Origin: an uncultured bacterium
GTDB lineage: Bacteria > Bacillota > Clostridia > Lachnospirales > Lachnospiraceae
DNA length: 31,221 nucleotides
Assembly (NCBI GenBank): GCA_905215155.1
Contig: CAJMPJ010000041.1
Span: 1-31,221 of the forward strand
Direction of reading: 5' to 3'
Shown here: piece after piece, positions 7,175-16,072 of the stretch
How the letters are laid out: the number at the start of each line of letters is the position of its first letter
Numbering within the stretch: position 1 is the first letter of the stretch
Made by a program: the position numbers and the translations under genes
The notes under the pieces: model-generated
Seen by the model: the letters and a program-made list of their open reading frames with translations, nothing else
Told to the model about the DNA's origin: nothing
The model's database searches: none

Positions 7175-7983
7175 AATGCGGTTCCCTCCCCATTCTTGTC
7201 GTATTTGGCAATAAGCGCCATGCTGATCAGGATGAAGACCATCAAGACCAGAGAAAGGCCGGAGCCTAAATTCCAGTTGCTCCCCTTTGTGAATTCCTGT
7301 TCAATGACATTGCCGATCAAAAGAATCTTGCTTCCGCCCAGCAGGTTTGAGATAACAAAGGTGGTAAGAGACGGAACGAAAACCATGGTAATTCCGCTCA
7401 CGATCCCTGGAATGCTGAGGGGCAGCAGAATCCGGACGAATACCTGCAAGGAATTGGCCCCCAGGTCTCTGGCTGCACTGACCACATTGTCATCAATTTT
7501 CATCAGCACATTATAAATAGGAAGAACCATAAAGGGCAGGAAGTTATAAACCATGCCAAGGATAATGGCTCCCGAAGTGTTGATTAAGTTCTGGTTTGGC
7601 AGGTGAAGTGTGGATAAGATTCCGTTAATGACTCCGTTCTTTTCCAGCAAGGTCTGCCAGGCCAGGGTTCGTAAAAGAAAGTTCATCCACATGGGCAGGA
7701 TGAAAATAAAAACAATAAAGCTTCCCTGTCCCATTCCCCGGGAACGCAGAATCATAGCAAGAGGATAAGCCAGGACCAGACACAGCACGGTACTGATAAG
7801 GGAAAGTCCTAAGGAAAGCCATAGGGCCTTTGCATGTTCCGAGGTGGTGATGGATACGACGTTAGCCAGGGTAAATGCCCCGGACCGGTCGGTCAATCCG
7901 TAGAACACGATCAAAGCCAGGGGAATGATGATAAAGCCGGTCATCCATATGATATATGGTCCGGATAATAATTTTTTATTCAT
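7171..7983 (-). CDS. potB: Polyamine ABC transporter permease PotB
   Basis: Partner permease of PotC, 270 residues, about six membrane helices. The EAA loop is present as [22 protein letters not shown] followed by [12 protein letters not shown]. The frame is open to 8109, but that extension overlaps potA in another frame; the ATG at 7983 gives the normal family N-terminus ([14 protein letters not shown]) and overlaps the end of potA by 8 bases, the usual coupling in this operon type. It forms the membrane heterodimer with PotC. Confidence 0.92.
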   Translation of the reverse strand: MNKKLLSGPYIIWMTGFIIIPLALIVFYGLTDRSGAFTLANVVSITTSEHAKALWLSLGLSLISTVLCLVLAYPLAMILRSRGMGQGSFIVFIFILPMWMNFLLRTLAWQTLLEKNGVINGILSTLHLPNQNLINTSGAIILGMVYNFLPFMVLPIYNVLMKIDDNVVSAARDLGANSLQVFVRILLPLSIPGIVSGITMVFVPSLTTFVISNLLGGSKILLIGNVIEQEFTKGSNWNLGSGLSLVLMVFILISMALIAKYDKNGEGTAF

Positions 7984-9052
7984 TGATTCCAACCGCCTCC
8001 TCATCTTCTGAAGCAGGCTTGTGCATGATCTGGATATCAAAGGGGTCCACGTGAATGCCCACATTCTGGCCCACGGGGAACATATCTGTGCTGTGCACCA
8101 GCCATTCAAAGCCGTCGGGTGAAGTCACCTCCATCTCATAATGGACTCCTTTAAAGATCAAATGGGTGACCGTTCCCAAAAGGCTGCCTTCCTCCGGTTT
8201 GACCAGATCAATGTCTTCCGGACGGATGACAACGTCCACCGGTTTGTTGACACCAAAGCCCTTGTCCACACAGGCGAATTTGGCACCGAAGATTTCCACC
8301 AGCTCATCCCTCAGCATAATTCCGGGCATGATGTTGCTTTCCCCGATAAAGTCCGCCACAAATGCATTTTCCGGTTCATTGTAGATGTTCTCCGGAGAAC
8401 CCATCTGCTGGATATAGCCCTGGTTCATGACCACAATGGTATCAGACATGGTAAGGGCCTCCTCCTGGTCATGGGTCACATAGATGAAGGTGATGCCAAG
8501 TTCATTTTTCAAACGGATCAGTTCATACTGCATATCCTGGCGCAGCTTTAAGTCCAAAGCGCCCAGGGGCTCGTCTAGCAAAAGAACCCTCGGTTCGTTG
8601 ACAATGGCTCTGGCGATGGCAATTCTCTGCTGCTGGCCGCCGCTTAAAGAGCTTACGGTACGGTTCTCGTAGCCGTCAAGATTCACTAGTTTTAAGGCGT
8701 ATTTGATCTTATCCTGGATGTACTTCTTTGGCTTATTCTTGATCTTTAAACCAAAGGCAATGTTCTCTGCTATGGACATGTGTGAAAATAAGGCGTATTT
8801 CTGAAAAACTGTGTTTAGCTGACGCTTGTTGGGAGGCAGGTTCGTAATGTCCTGTCCTTCAAAAATCACCTGGCCTTTGCCGGGACGTTCAAACCCTCCG
8901 ATGATACGGAGCGTGGTGGTCTTGCCGCAGCCGCTGGGTCCTAATAAGGTAACAAATGTGTTCTCCTTCACAGAGAGATTCAAATCATCCAGTACCATGG
9001 TACCGTCAAAACTTTTTGTAATATTCCGTAAATCAATTAATGGCTGACCCAT
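7976..9052 (-). CDS. potA: Polyamine ABC transporter ATPase PotA
   Basis: ATP-hydrolysing subunit that powers polyamine import, 358 residues. Walker A is GPSGCGKTT (38-46), the ABC signature LSGGQQQR (136-143), Walker B LLLDEP (157-162), followed by the switch His in YVTHDQEEA. The C-terminal third (about 240-350) is the TOBE-type regulatory domain with the phrase [16 protein letters not shown] lies 10 bases before the ATG. It is the second gene of the operon, 17 bases after the regulator. Confidence 0.94.
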   Translation of the reverse strand: MGQPLIDLRNITKSFDGTMVLDDLNLSVKENTFVTLLGPSGCGKTTTLRIIGGFERPGKGQVIFEGQDITNLPPNKRQLNTVFQKYALFSHMSIAENIAFGLKIKNKPKKYIQDKIKYALKLVNLDGYENRTVSSLSGGQQQRIAIARAIVNEPRVLLLDEPLGALDLKLRQDMQYELIRLKNELGITFIYVTHDQEEALTMSDTIVVMNQGYIQQMGSPENIYNEPENAFVADFIGESNIMPGIMLRDELVEIFGAKFACVDKGFGVNKPVDVVIRPEDIDLVKPEEGSLLGTVTHLIFKGVHYEMEVTSPDGFEWLVHSTDMFPVGQNVGIHVDPFDIQIMHKPASEDEEAVGINE

Positions 9053-9069
9053 GACCTTTTATCCTCCTG

Positions 9070-9603
9070 TCAAAAGCTTGGCGGGGAACTTACCCAGATG
9101 AGTGTCGCACCGGCCTTGCTGCTTAAATAATGTTTTTTATCTGATATAAAGTAAAAGGATTCCCCTTTTTTGGCTTTATATGTTTTATTTCCTATATGAA
9201 TGGAAATGCTGCCCTGCAGGATATAGCCGAATTCCTCCCCTTCATGGGGATTGTCCGGGTAGGTTTGTCCTCCGGCTTCCAGGGTCAGAAGGATCGGCTC
9301 CATCATATTCTTCTGGGCGTTGGGAATGATCCAGCAGACTTCATTTTTCAAATCCCCGTCGAATTTTTCAAAATAGTCTCCCTTTCCGAATACGATCTGT
9401 TCCTCCGGGGTCTCATTAAAGAACTCCCCGATGGAGGTGCCGAGGCATTGTAAAATATCCATAAGAGTTGCAATGGAGGGAGAGGTTAGGTCCCTTTCCA
9501 GCTGGGATATGAATCCCTTTGAGAGTTCTGCGCGGTCAGCCAGCTCTTCCTGAGTCAGACCTTTTAATACACGCAGTTCTTTTAATTTTGCACCGATATC
9601 CAT
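9070..9603 (-). CDS. XRE-cupin transcriptional regulator of the pot operon
   Basis: DNA-binding regulator, 177 residues: an N-terminal helix-turn-helix of the XRE type (about 6-60, LTQEELADRAELSKGFISQLE) and a C-terminal cupin sensor (about 105-175, with NPHEGEEFGYILQGSISIHIG). This HTH-cupin layout is used by PuuR-like regulators that sense polyamines or related small molecules. It is the first gene of the pot operon, transcribed from a strong promoter behind it, with candidate operator repeats between promoter and start codon. It probably represses its own operon and is released or activated by polyamine bound in the cupin; the ligand is inference. The ribosome site AAGGAGGAG is excellent. 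Confidence 0.9.
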   Translation of the reverse strand: MDIGAKLKELRVLKGLTQEELADRAELSKGFISQLERDLTSPSIATLMDILQCLGTSIGEFFNETPEEQIVFGKGDYFEKFDGDLKNEVCWIIPNAQKNMMEPILLTLEAGGQTYPDNPHEGEEFGYILQGSISIHIGNKTYKAKKGESFYFISDKKHYLSSKAGATLIWVSSPPSF

Positions 9604-9631
9604 ATGCTCCTCCTTGTTATTATGTTAAGCC

Positions 9632-9678
9632 GAAAGTTTACTTATACTAACTGACGATAAATATAACCTGAAAGTTTA
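9632..9678 (-). promoter_or_regulatory. Candidate operator repeats for the XRE-cupin regulator
   Basis: GAAAGTTTA occurs twice in the same orientation (9632-9640 and 9670-9678), 38 bp apart, about 20 and 60 bases inside the predicted transcript start of the pot operon. Each copy is followed by a TA-rich tail (CTTATA, GTAATAATAAAC). The position fits repression by roadblock. Confidence 0.45.
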
Positions 9679-9704
9679 GTAATAATAAACAGGCAGCAAG
9701 ATAC

Positions 9705-9732
9705 ATTATACTTATTTTTCCTGTTATGTCAA
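9705..9732 (-). promoter_or_regulatory. Consensus sigma-A promoter of the pot operon
   Basis: Read on the minus strand: TTGACA (9732-9727), a 16-base spacer, TATAAT (9710-9705). Both hexamers are perfect. It is about 100 bases upstream of the regulator start. Confidence 0.85.
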
Positions 9733-9754
9733 TACTTTTTACGCAAGTTTTTCC

Positions 9755-9783
9755 TTAACAAATGTCGAATCTTATGATATGAT
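9755..9783 (+). promoter_or_regulatory. Sigma-A-type promoter of the lactonase-aroC-rpiB group
   Basis: TTAACA (9755-9760), a 17-base spacer and TATGAT (9778-9783), about 40 bases before the lactonase start. It is divergent from the pot promoter; the two -35 regions are only about 22 bases apart. Confidence 0.6.
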
Positions 9784-9824
9784 ATTTGGTAGTTTGCACA
9801 AGGAAAAACCCAGGAGGATATATG

Positions 9825-10886
9825 ATGATGAAAGGTAGATATATGGCTTATGTAGGCTCCTATTCCTACAATGGAAAAGCAAAGGGGATTACAGTATATG
9901 ATGTGAATGTGGAAAAGGGCAGTTTTATCCCCAGGTGTGAGGTTGAGGTAGATAATTCTTCTTATCTGGTGGCATCTAACAACGGAAAGACACTCTATTC
10001 CATCGCAGATGAAGGAGTCGTATCATTCCGCATTCATGAGAACGGTTCCATTACAAAACTGAACTCTGCCAGCATTAAGGGAATGAGAGGCTGTCATCTG
10101 TCAACGGATGCAGAGGATAAGTATCTGTTCGTATCAGGATATCATGACGGGAAATGTACGGTGCTGCATTTAAATGAAGACGGCTCTGTGGGAGAGATCG
10201 TTACAGGCGTGTTCCATAAGGGACTTGGAAGTGTGGCAGAAAGAAATTTCCGCCCCCATATCAGCTGTTCCAGAAGAACACCGGACGGAAAGTTTATTTT
10301 GGTTGCTGACTTAGGCATCGACCAGGTCAAGATTTACCGGTTTGATGAAAAAGAAGAACAGATGGTCTTAATGGATGCCATCCGCTGTGATCTGGAATCC
10401 GCGCCAAGATGTTTCCGCTTTAGTTCAGACGGCAGGTTTTTTTATCTGCTCTATGAATTAAAGAACGTGATTGATGTATTTACTTATGAGACCGGAGACC
10501 GTTTGCCAAAGATCGAGAAGATCCAGACCATTAAGACCACGGGAAAGGCCCCTCTGACTCAGCTGACGGCCGCCTGCTCCATGCGTCTGTCCAACGATGA
10601 GACTCACATGTTCTGCGGCAATGCAGGAGATAATACGGTTACGGTTTATGACCGTGATTCAAAGACCGGACTTCTTACATTTTCCTGCTGTCTTCCCATC
10701 AGCGGCAGCTATCCCAAGGATATCTGCGTGTTCCCCGATGACAGGCATATCGCTTCGCTCAACCATGAGACAGGCAGCATTACATTCTTTACGGTGGATT
10801 ATGAGAAAGGGCTCCTGATCATGAACGGCAAAGAGTTAAAGGTCAACGAACCCAACAGCTGCGTAATTGTAAAGGTCAGCGATTAA
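9825..10886 (+). CDS. Lactonase family protein (6-phosphogluconolactonase-like)
   Basis: Seven-bladed beta-propeller of the YbhE/Pgl lactonase family, 353 residues by this start. The opening MAYVGSYSYNGKAKGITVYDV and the central FRPHISCSRRTPDGKF...VADLGIDQVKIY are the family's conserved phrases. Pgl enzymes hydrolyse 6-phosphogluconolactone in the oxidative pentose phosphate pathway, but many clostridial members are unproven, so the substrate is uncertain. Three ATGs stand in a row (9822, 9825, 9828) behind AGGAGG (9812-9817); 9825 has the best spacing, and the TTG further upstream is unlikely. It is followed 32 bases later by aroC, probably in the same transcript. It has no signal peptide, so it should be cytosolic. 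Confidence 0.8.
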   Translation: MMKGRYMAYVGSYSYNGKAKGITVYDVNVEKGSFIPRCEVEVDNSSYLVASNNGKTLYSIADEGVVSFRIHENGSITKLNSASIKGMRGCHLSTDAEDKYLFVSGYHDGKCTVLHLNEDGSVGEIVTGVFHKGLGSVAERNFRPHISCSRRTPDGKFILVADLGIDQVKIYRFDEKEEQMVLMDAIRCDLESAPRCFRFSSDGRFFYLLYELKNVIDVFTYETGDRLPKIEKIQTIKTTGKAPLTQLTAACSMRLSNDETHMFCGNAGDNTVTVYDRDSKTGLLTFSCCLPISGSYPKDICVFPDDRHIASLNHETGSITFFTVDYEKGLLIMNGKELKVNEPNSCVIVKVSD

Positions 10887-10918
10887 AATACTTCAGGAGG
10901 CGGAAAGGAGAGACATTC

Positions 10919-12055
10919 ATGGCAGGATCAACACTGGGGACAATATGGAAGATAACCACCTGGGGAGAATCCCATGGAAAGGGGATCGGAGTGGTTGTGG
11001 ACGGCTGCCCGGCAGGACTTGCCCTTAAAGAGGCGGATATTCAGGAATATTTAAACCGCAGAAAACCGGGGCAGAGCAAATTTACCACAAAGCGCCAGGA
11101 AGCGGATCAGGTGGAGATCCTTTCCGGTGTTTTTGAAGGGAAGACCACGGGGACTCCCATTTCCATGATCGTATGGAACACAGACCAGCGTTCCAGGGAT
11201 TACGGCAATATCGTGGAGGTCTTTCGTCCCGGACATGCGGATTTTACCTTTGATGCCAAATACGGGTTCCGGGATTACCGGGGCGGAGGCCGTTCCTCAG
11301 GAAGAGAAACCATTGCAAGAGTGGCTGCAGGAGCGGTTGCGGCCAGCTTTTTAAAGTCGTTAGGGATCACGGTAACGGCTTATACTAAATCCGTAGGGCC
11401 TTATGAGGCTGATCCGGAACGTTTTTGTATAGAAGAGAGAGATAACAACCGCCTTTATATGCCGGACAAAGAAACGGCTGCAAAAGCAGAAGCCTATTTA
11501 GAAGAGATGATGGCAAACAAGGACTCAGTCGGCGGAGTGGTGGAATGCGTCATCGACGGCGTTCCTGCCGGAATCGGAGACCCGGTTTTTGAAAAATACG
11601 ATGCGGCTCTTGCAAAAGCGGTCATGTCCATCGGGGCGGTAAAGGGATTTGAGATCGGAGACGGGTTTGCGGCTTCCCGTGCGCTTGGTTCTGAGAACAA
11701 TGACGGCTTTATAAAAGGAACAAAAAAAGCAGTGGAAAAAGCGACCAATCATTCCGGTGGCATCCTGGGCGGCATCAGCGATGGGTCCAGAGTCCTATTC
11801 CGTGCGGCCTTTAAGCCCACTCCCTCCATCGCCAGTCCGCAGAGGACGGTGACAAGACAGGGAGAGGAAACGGAGATCGAGATTAAGGGACGCCACGATC
11901 CCATTGTTGTTCCCAGGGCCGTAGTGGTGGTGGAAGCCATGGCAGCCATCACAACTGCGGACTTGCTTCTTGCCAACATGACAGCTAGAATGGACCATAT
12001 TGTCTCTTTTTATGAACGTGAAAATAAAACAACCGGTAAAGGCACAGAATATTGA
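10919..12055 (+). CDS. aroC: Chorismate synthase
   Basis: Last step of the shikimate pathway: converts 5-enolpyruvylshikimate-3-phosphate to chorismate, using reduced FMN. The protein has 378 residues, slightly longer than the usual 350-370. Signature regions are present: [15 protein letters not shown] near the N-terminus, the FMN/phosphate region [20 protein letters not shown], and the C-terminal [12 protein letters not shown] with RHDP and [20 protein letters not shown] precedes the ATG. No other shikimate genes are adjacent; its neighbours are a lactonase and rpiB, both carbon-phosphate-sugar enzymes, so the grouping may reflect supply of erythrose-4-phosphate rather than one pathway. Confidence 0.96.
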   Translation: MAGSTLGTIWKITTWGESHGKGIGVVVDGCPAGLALKEADIQEYLNRRKPGQSKFTTKRQEADQVEILSGVFEGKTTGTPISMIVWNTDQRSRDYGNIVEVFRPGHADFTFDAKYGFRDYRGGGRSSGRETIARVAAGAVAASFLKSLGITVTAYTKSVGPYEADPERFCIEERDNNRLYMPDKETAAKAEAYLEEMMANKDSVGGVVECVIDGVPAGIGDPVFEKYDAALAKAVMSIGAVKGFEIGDGFAASRALGSENNDGFIKGTKKAVEKATNHSGGILGGISDGSRVLFRAAFKPTPSIASPQRTVTRQGEETEIEIKGRHDPIVVPRAVVVVEAMAAITTADLLLANMTARMDHIVSFYERENKTTGKGTEY

Positions 12056-12062
12056 TTAAATC

Positions 12063-12088
12063 CGGCATTTATGATATGGTAAATGCCG
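12063..12088 (+). other. Hairpin in the aroC-rpiB gap
   Basis: CGGCATTTA (12063-12071) pairs perfectly with TAAATGCCG (12080-12088) across 8 bases. No T-run follows, so it is not a normal terminator; it may modulate or process the aroC-rpiB message. Confidence 0.45.
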
Positions 12089-12116
12089 CATATACTTTAT
12101 TGACGGGAGAAAAAAC

Positions 12117-12560
12117 ATGAAAATTGCAATGGGAAATGACCATACGGCCATAGAAATGAAGAATGAAATTAAGAAATTTGTAGAGAGCAAGGGCTATGAA
12201 GTCCTTGATTTTGGAACCAATGCGACGGAAAGCTGTGACTATCCGGTGTATGGCGAAAAGGTAGGCCGCGCCGTGGCGGACGGAGAGGCTGATCTTGGCA
12301 TCGCCATCTGCGGAACCGGAGTAGGAATCTCTCTTGCCTGCAATAAGGTAAAGGGAATCCGTGCCTGTGTCTGCAGCGAGCCTTACACCGCAAAGCTTTC
12401 CAGAATGCACAACGATTCCAATGTACTTTGCTTTGGCGCCCGTGTCATTGGCGTGGAGATGGCAAAGATGATCACCGAGGAATGGCTGGATGCTGCTTAC
12501 GAAGGCGGAAGGCATCAGCGCCGTGTCGATATGGTAATGGATATTGAAAACAGGAAATAA
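12117..12560 (+). CDS. rpiB: Ribose-5-phosphate isomerase B
   Basis: Interconverts ribulose-5-phosphate and ribose-5-phosphate in the non-oxidative pentose phosphate pathway. The protein has 147 residues, the normal size. The active-site elements of the RpiB/LacAB family are visible: D8-H9 (GNDHTA), the loop CGTGVGIS with catalytic C65, and H98 in RMHNDSN. The substrate could be a related sugar such as allose-6-phosphate, which the sequence does not exclude. It sits 61 bases after aroC with its own GGGAGA ribosome site and ends the group at a terminator. Confidence 0.92.
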   Translation: MKIAMGNDHTAIEMKNEIKKFVESKGYEVLDFGTNATESCDYPVYGEKVGRAVADGEADLGIAICGTGVGISLACNKVKGIRACVCSEPYTAKLSRMHNDSNVLCFGARVIGVEMAKMITEEWLDAAYEGGRHQRRVDMVMDIENRK

Positions 12561-12624
12561 ATGGTAAAGGTTCTGGAAAATTTTATGGAAACCGGAGCGG
12601 CATTTACCGGAGCCAATCACTTAT

Positions 12625-12667
12625 ACAGGAGCCTGGATGCGGCAATCACATCAAGGCTCCTGTTTTC
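12625..12667 (+). terminator. Rho-independent terminator after rpiB
   Basis: ACAGGAGCCT (12625-12634) pairs perfectly with AGGCTCCTGT (12654-12663) and is followed by TTTT. It separates rpiB from the convergent chemotaxis gene. Confidence 0.75.
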
Positions 12668-12682
12668 GGATCGTTATAAGTC

Positions 12683-13651
12683 TTATTTGTCCTTCACCAT
12701 ATCCGCAAGCATATTTTCCATCTGCTGAAGAAAATCAATGACACTGCAGATGATTCTGGATTTCCGGCTCATTTTCACATTGAGATTCTCTATCTTTACC
12801 CCAAAGGAATCAACCACATCGGAGATCGCCCCCGTACCCTGGGCGGCACCGTTCATGCGGATGCTGGTGGCGTCGATATCGGTGATGATCTGTCTGCTGA
12901 AGTTCTTAATTTCCTCCGTACAGGCGCTGACCTGGGTGATGTTTTCCCGGACCTCGTCGACCTTTTTTAAATTGGATAAGCTGGAGGCTTTTGATGCTTC
13001 GATTTCGTTATGTACATCGCTGATTCCCTGAAACAGGGTATAGATGCTGTCATCAATTCCGTCCACCAGATCCTTGGTGGACTTGGAAAGAAGGCGGATC
13101 TGCTCTGCGATGACGGCAAATCCTTTGCCGGCTTCTCCCGCCCTTGCTGCCTCAATGGACGCGTTCAGAGCCAGTAAATTGGTCTGGGAGGCGATGCCGG
13201 TGATGGAATTGGACAGATTCTGGATATTAAAAAAATCATGCTCCAGGCGCTGGAACACCTCTGCAATGGCTTCCAGCTGCTGGTTGGTTCCCCGGATGTT
13301 ATCGGTCAGCCCGTTGGCATTTTGGGTGGTACTCTCTATAACTCCGTTGGAACGGTCAATGATCTCATTGATCTCATTGGCGTAGGAACCGAATTTTTTA
13401 AAGTCGTCATTGATTTCATTGATTTTTTCGTTGATGGAGGCAATCTGTTCGTAGGTATCTGTAATATCCTCCATATACTTTGTTACTTCTGCTTCTTCCT
13501 GCATCAGCTGCTCGATCTTTTCCTCAATGTGAAGAACTCCGAACTGAAGACTTTTTTCCAGCTGCTTGTCCTGTGTTGCGGTACAGGCCGCTTCTGTTTG
13601 TGTGTTTTCCCGATTTCGCTGATTTTTTTCCCTTTTACGAAACAAACCCAT
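12683..13651 (-). CDS. Soluble methyl-accepting chemotaxis signalling protein
   Basis: Cytosolic chemoreceptor-type signalling protein of 322 residues without membrane helices or a recognised sensor domain. The whole length is predicted coiled coil, and the conserved hairpin tip that contacts CheA/CheW is at about 155-190: TNLLALNASIEAARAGEAGKGF then AVIAEQIRLLSKS. A basic N-terminus (MGLFRKREKNQRNR) is followed by heptad-like helices. It lies 12 bases downstream of a FIST sensor gene on the same strand, so the likely arrangement is that the separate FIST protein supplies sensing and this protein passes the signal on. AGGAGG lies before the ATG. No che genes are in the window. Confidence 0.9.
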   Translation of the reverse strand: MGLFRKREKNQRNRENTQTEAACTATQDKQLEKSLQFGVLHIEEKIEQLMQEEAEVTKYMEDITDTYEQIASINEKINEINDDFKKFGSYANEINEIIDRSNGVIESTTQNANGLTDNIRGTNQQLEAIAEVFQRLEHDFFNIQNLSNSITGIASQTNLLALNASIEAARAGEAGKGFAVIAEQIRLLSKSTKDLVDGIDDSIYTLFQGISDVHNEIEASKASSLSNLKKVDEVRENITQVSACTEEIKNFSRQIITDIDATSIRMNGAAQGTGAISDVVDSFGVKIENLNVKMSRKSRIICSVIDFLQQMENMLADMVKDK

Positions 13652-13663
13652 AGCAGTTTCCTC

Positions 13664-14764
13664 CTACTCAAATACAGCCAATAACATGGTCTGGTTAAAA
13701 TGCTGTTCGTTTAATTGTTCCCCGTATCCTGCAAAGCCTGCGAAATCTCCCACAGAATTTCCCACAGTGGCGGCAAACTCATTCAAGTAGCCGTCCGCTT
13801 CAAAAAGAAGGGATCTGGCGAGACAGTTTACCATTAACGTAAAGCTTGGCCTGCTGCATTCCTGCTTTACCTGTTTTAAGGTCTCTCCGATTACAGACTG
13901 GTACTGGTCCGCTTCCAGAAGGACCACCTGGGAGTTGTTGTAAATCCGGGCATGGTATTCCATGGCAGAACCATTGACCACGGTGTTATTGGCTACAATA
14001 TACATTTCATTTCCGATGATTCTGCCCATCGGAGACTGATCTAAATATTTGGGAAGCTGGGCGATGGATACGCCCAAAGCATCTGCCATCACCTTTGCTG
14101 CCGGTTTGTTGTCGTATTCGTATACGATTCGCTTTCTCACATCCACTTTGGTAGCTTTAAAATAATGGGTGGTGGGTTTGTAAATATTTTCCCGGTACAG
14201 ACGGATTCTTCCGCCCAGGTTTTCTATCATCACAAAGACACATGCATTCTGGAAAACCTGGCCGTTTAAGGCGATCATGGTTTTTTCCGCCTTGCCTTTA
14301 TCCCCGGCAGAGCCTCCGAAAACAGGTATTTTTTTCTTTTCCATGACTGCGTTTATGGTAGAGAGCACCAGTTCCTCACACCGGATCAAAGCACTTGAAA
14401 ATTCCAGACAGATGGTATTTTCCGGTTTGTTAAACTGGGAAGCACACCGGATTACCTGGTCCACATATTTCAGGGAATATTGCTCCGCTTCCTGTAAAAG
14501 ACCGGCTTCACACCGGATGCCCTCCTCAAATCCGATTACCATCAGGGTTTCCTTAAAGGCCCCATCCTTACAAAAAGCAGCAAAGGTAGTGGCGCCCATG
14601 GAAATGGCCTGGGGAAACCGTTCTTTGATCTCTGCTGCAAATTCTTCAAATTGATCGACTCCGGAAAAGAAGAGGATTAATTTGGGGTTGTGCAGCTGGG
14701 AAGCGGATTCCGCCACGGCTGCCTTTGGATTGCTGTTTTTGCTTCTTCCTATTTTGTAGTTCAT
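13664..14764 (-). CDS. FIST domain sensory protein
   Basis: Stand-alone sensor of 366 residues made of the FIST N-terminal domain (about 25-210; LILFFSGVDQFEEFAAEIKE, then FGGSAGD) and the FIST C-terminal domain (about 215-360; ending DFAGFAGYGEQLNEQHFNQT, the family's typical GYGEQ...N.T phrase). FIST modules are thought to bind small ligands, possibly amino acids, and are often linked to chemoreceptors or c-di-GMP enzymes. The protein has no membrane segment, so it would sense inside the cell. It is the first gene of a two-gene unit with the soluble chemotaxis protein. The ribosome site is AAAGGA. A palindrome shared by both ends of the upstream region may control it. Confidence 0.88.
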   Translation of the reverse strand: MNYKIGRSKNSNPKAAVAESASQLHNPKLILFFSGVDQFEEFAAEIKERFPQAISMGATTFAAFCKDGAFKETLMVIGFEEGIRCEAGLLQEAEQYSLKYVDQVIRCASQFNKPENTICLEFSSALIRCEELVLSTINAVMEKKKIPVFGGSAGDKGKAEKTMIALNGQVFQNACVFVMIENLGGRIRLYRENIYKPTTHYFKATKVDVRKRIVYEYDNKPAAKVMADALGVSIAQLPKYLDQSPMGRIIGNEMYIVANNTVVNGSAMEYHARIYNNSQVVLLEADQYQSVIGETLKQVKQECSRPSFTLMVNCLARSLLFEADGYLNEFAATVGNSVGDFAGFAGYGEQLNEQHFNQTMLLAVFE

Positions 14765-15121
14765 CTCATGATCCTTTCGTGCAATTGAAATGCGACTTTT
14801 TTATCATCAGCAAAATACGGTTACAAAATTTCTGAAATGCAGTAATTTTCCGATTTATCTGTGATTGTATCACATCATTGCAAAATTTTCTATCAGAAAT
14901 AAAAACAAAATACATCGGGCAAGTGAATGATTCCCATAATGAATGAGTTGCTTTTGTTAATATTTTCCAAAAAGTATTGTTTGTTTCAAAAATTCGTTGA
15001 CGGCTATTACAAGAAACTTGATTTTTTCTGTACAACGTATTTCTGAAATGCTACAATCAAAGAAAGAGCCAGGCAAGTAATTCCTTATTATCTGCCCAAA
15101 CGAAAAAAGGAGGAACAACGG
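14765..15121. promoter_or_regulatory. Divergent AT-rich intergenic region with repeated palindrome
   Basis: About 357 bases between the FIST gene (minus) and a dehydrogenase gene (plus), with no credible gene. ATTTCTGAAATGC, whose first 11 bases form a palindrome (ATTTC-T-GAAAT), occurs at 14828-14840 and again at 15039-15051, one copy near each divergent gene. I could not place a convincing promoter for either gene with certainty. Confidence 0.45.
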
Positions 15122-15985
15122 ATGAAGAACATCGGATTTATTGGTGTGGGGATCATGGGAAAATCAATGGTACGCAACCTGTTGAAAGCAGGGTTTGAGG
15201 TGTCGGTCTATACCAGGACCAGAGAAAAGGCAGAGGAGGTCATAAAGGAAGGGGCAAAATGGTGTGAAGATGTAAAATCCTGTGCAAAAGGCAGAGATGC
15301 CGTGATCACCATCGTGGGATATCCTAAGGACGTAGAAGAGGTTTACTTTGGAGAAAATGGCATTTTATCCAGCGCAGATCCGGGAACTTATCTCATTGAT
15401 ATGACGACCACCAGCCCCAGGCTTGCGGTGCGGATTTATGAGGAAGCCAAAAAGAAGGGGTTAAATGCCCTGGATGCACCTGTTACCGGAGGGGATACCG
15501 GGGCAAGGGAAGGAACCCTTACCATACTGGCAGGGGGAGAAGAGAAAGCTTTTAACCACTGTCTGCCGGTGTTTGAAGCCATGGGAAAGGCCATCAAATA
15601 TCAGGGGATGGCAGGAAACGGCCAGCATACCAAGATGTGCAACCAGATCGCCATTGCCGGCGCCCTGTCCGGTGTCTGTGAAGCGTTGGCCTATGCAAAA
15701 GCCAATGGCCTTAATGAAAAGACTATGGTGGAATCCATCGGGACGGGAGCCGCAGGAAGCGCCCAGTTAAAGGCATTGGCCCCAAGAATTCTTGCCGGAG
15801 ATTTTGAACCGGGATTTTTTATCAAGCATTTTATCAAGGATATGAAAATCGCTGCAGAAGAATCCAGGGAGGCAGGGGTGCATCTGGGAGTGTTGGAATA
15901 CGTGCTTTCCATGTATGAAACCATGGCGGAACAGGGTCATGGAGACGAGGGGACTCAGGCATTGGTGAAATATTATTCGTGGTGA
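15122..15985 (+). CDS. NAD(P)-dependent beta-hydroxyacid dehydrogenase (3-hydroxyisobutyrate dehydrogenase family)
   Basis: Oxidoreductase of the 3-hydroxyisobutyrate dehydrogenase / tartronate semialdehyde reductase family, 287 residues. The Rossmann motif GVGIMGKSM lies at 8-16, the substrate-binding loop DAPVTGGDTGAREGTL in the middle, and the catalytic Lys is in GNGQHTKMCNQ. The C-terminal helical domain is complete. The substrate cannot be decided: candidates are 3-hydroxyisobutyrate, tartronate semialdehyde and succinic semialdehyde. The ribosome site AAAGGAGG is strong. It is a single gene bounded by the divergent region upstream and a bidirectional terminator downstream. Confidence 0.88.
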   Translation: MKNIGFIGVGIMGKSMVRNLLKAGFEVSVYTRTREKAEEVIKEGAKWCEDVKSCAKGRDAVITIVGYPKDVEEVYFGENGILSSADPGTYLIDMTTTSPRLAVRIYEEAKKKGLNALDAPVTGGDTGAREGTLTILAGGEEKAFNHCLPVFEAMGKAIKYQGMAGNGQHTKMCNQIAIAGALSGVCEALAYAKANGLNEKTMVESIGTGAAGSAQLKALAPRILAGDFEPGFFIKHFIKDMKIAAEESREAGVHLGVLEYVLSMYETMAEQGHGDEGTQALVKYYSW

Positions 15986-16025
15986 TGGAAAGACGGGCTG
16001 GTTTGTTCGTGTCTGCTTGCTGATA

Positions 16026-16065
16026 AAAAACGCAGGTCAGGAACCAAATCCTGAACTGCGTTTTT
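16026..16065. terminator. Bidirectional terminator between dehydrogenase and lepB
   Basis: AAAAACGCAG (16026-16035) pairs perfectly with CTGCGTTTTT (16056-16065), and CAGGA/TCCTG adds an inner stem. It serves both convergent genes. Confidence 0.9.
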
Positions 16066-16072
16066 AATGGAA

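Noticed and set aside
7984..8109. N-terminal extension of potB
   Set aside because: It lies over the potA coding sequence in another frame and gives a sequence unlike any PotB; the ATG at 7983 fits the family and the overlap pattern.
14766..15035. 89-codon minus-strand frame between the FIST and dehydrogenase genes
   Set aside because: AT-rich, no ribosome site, unlikely composition; it overlaps the probable control region of both genes.
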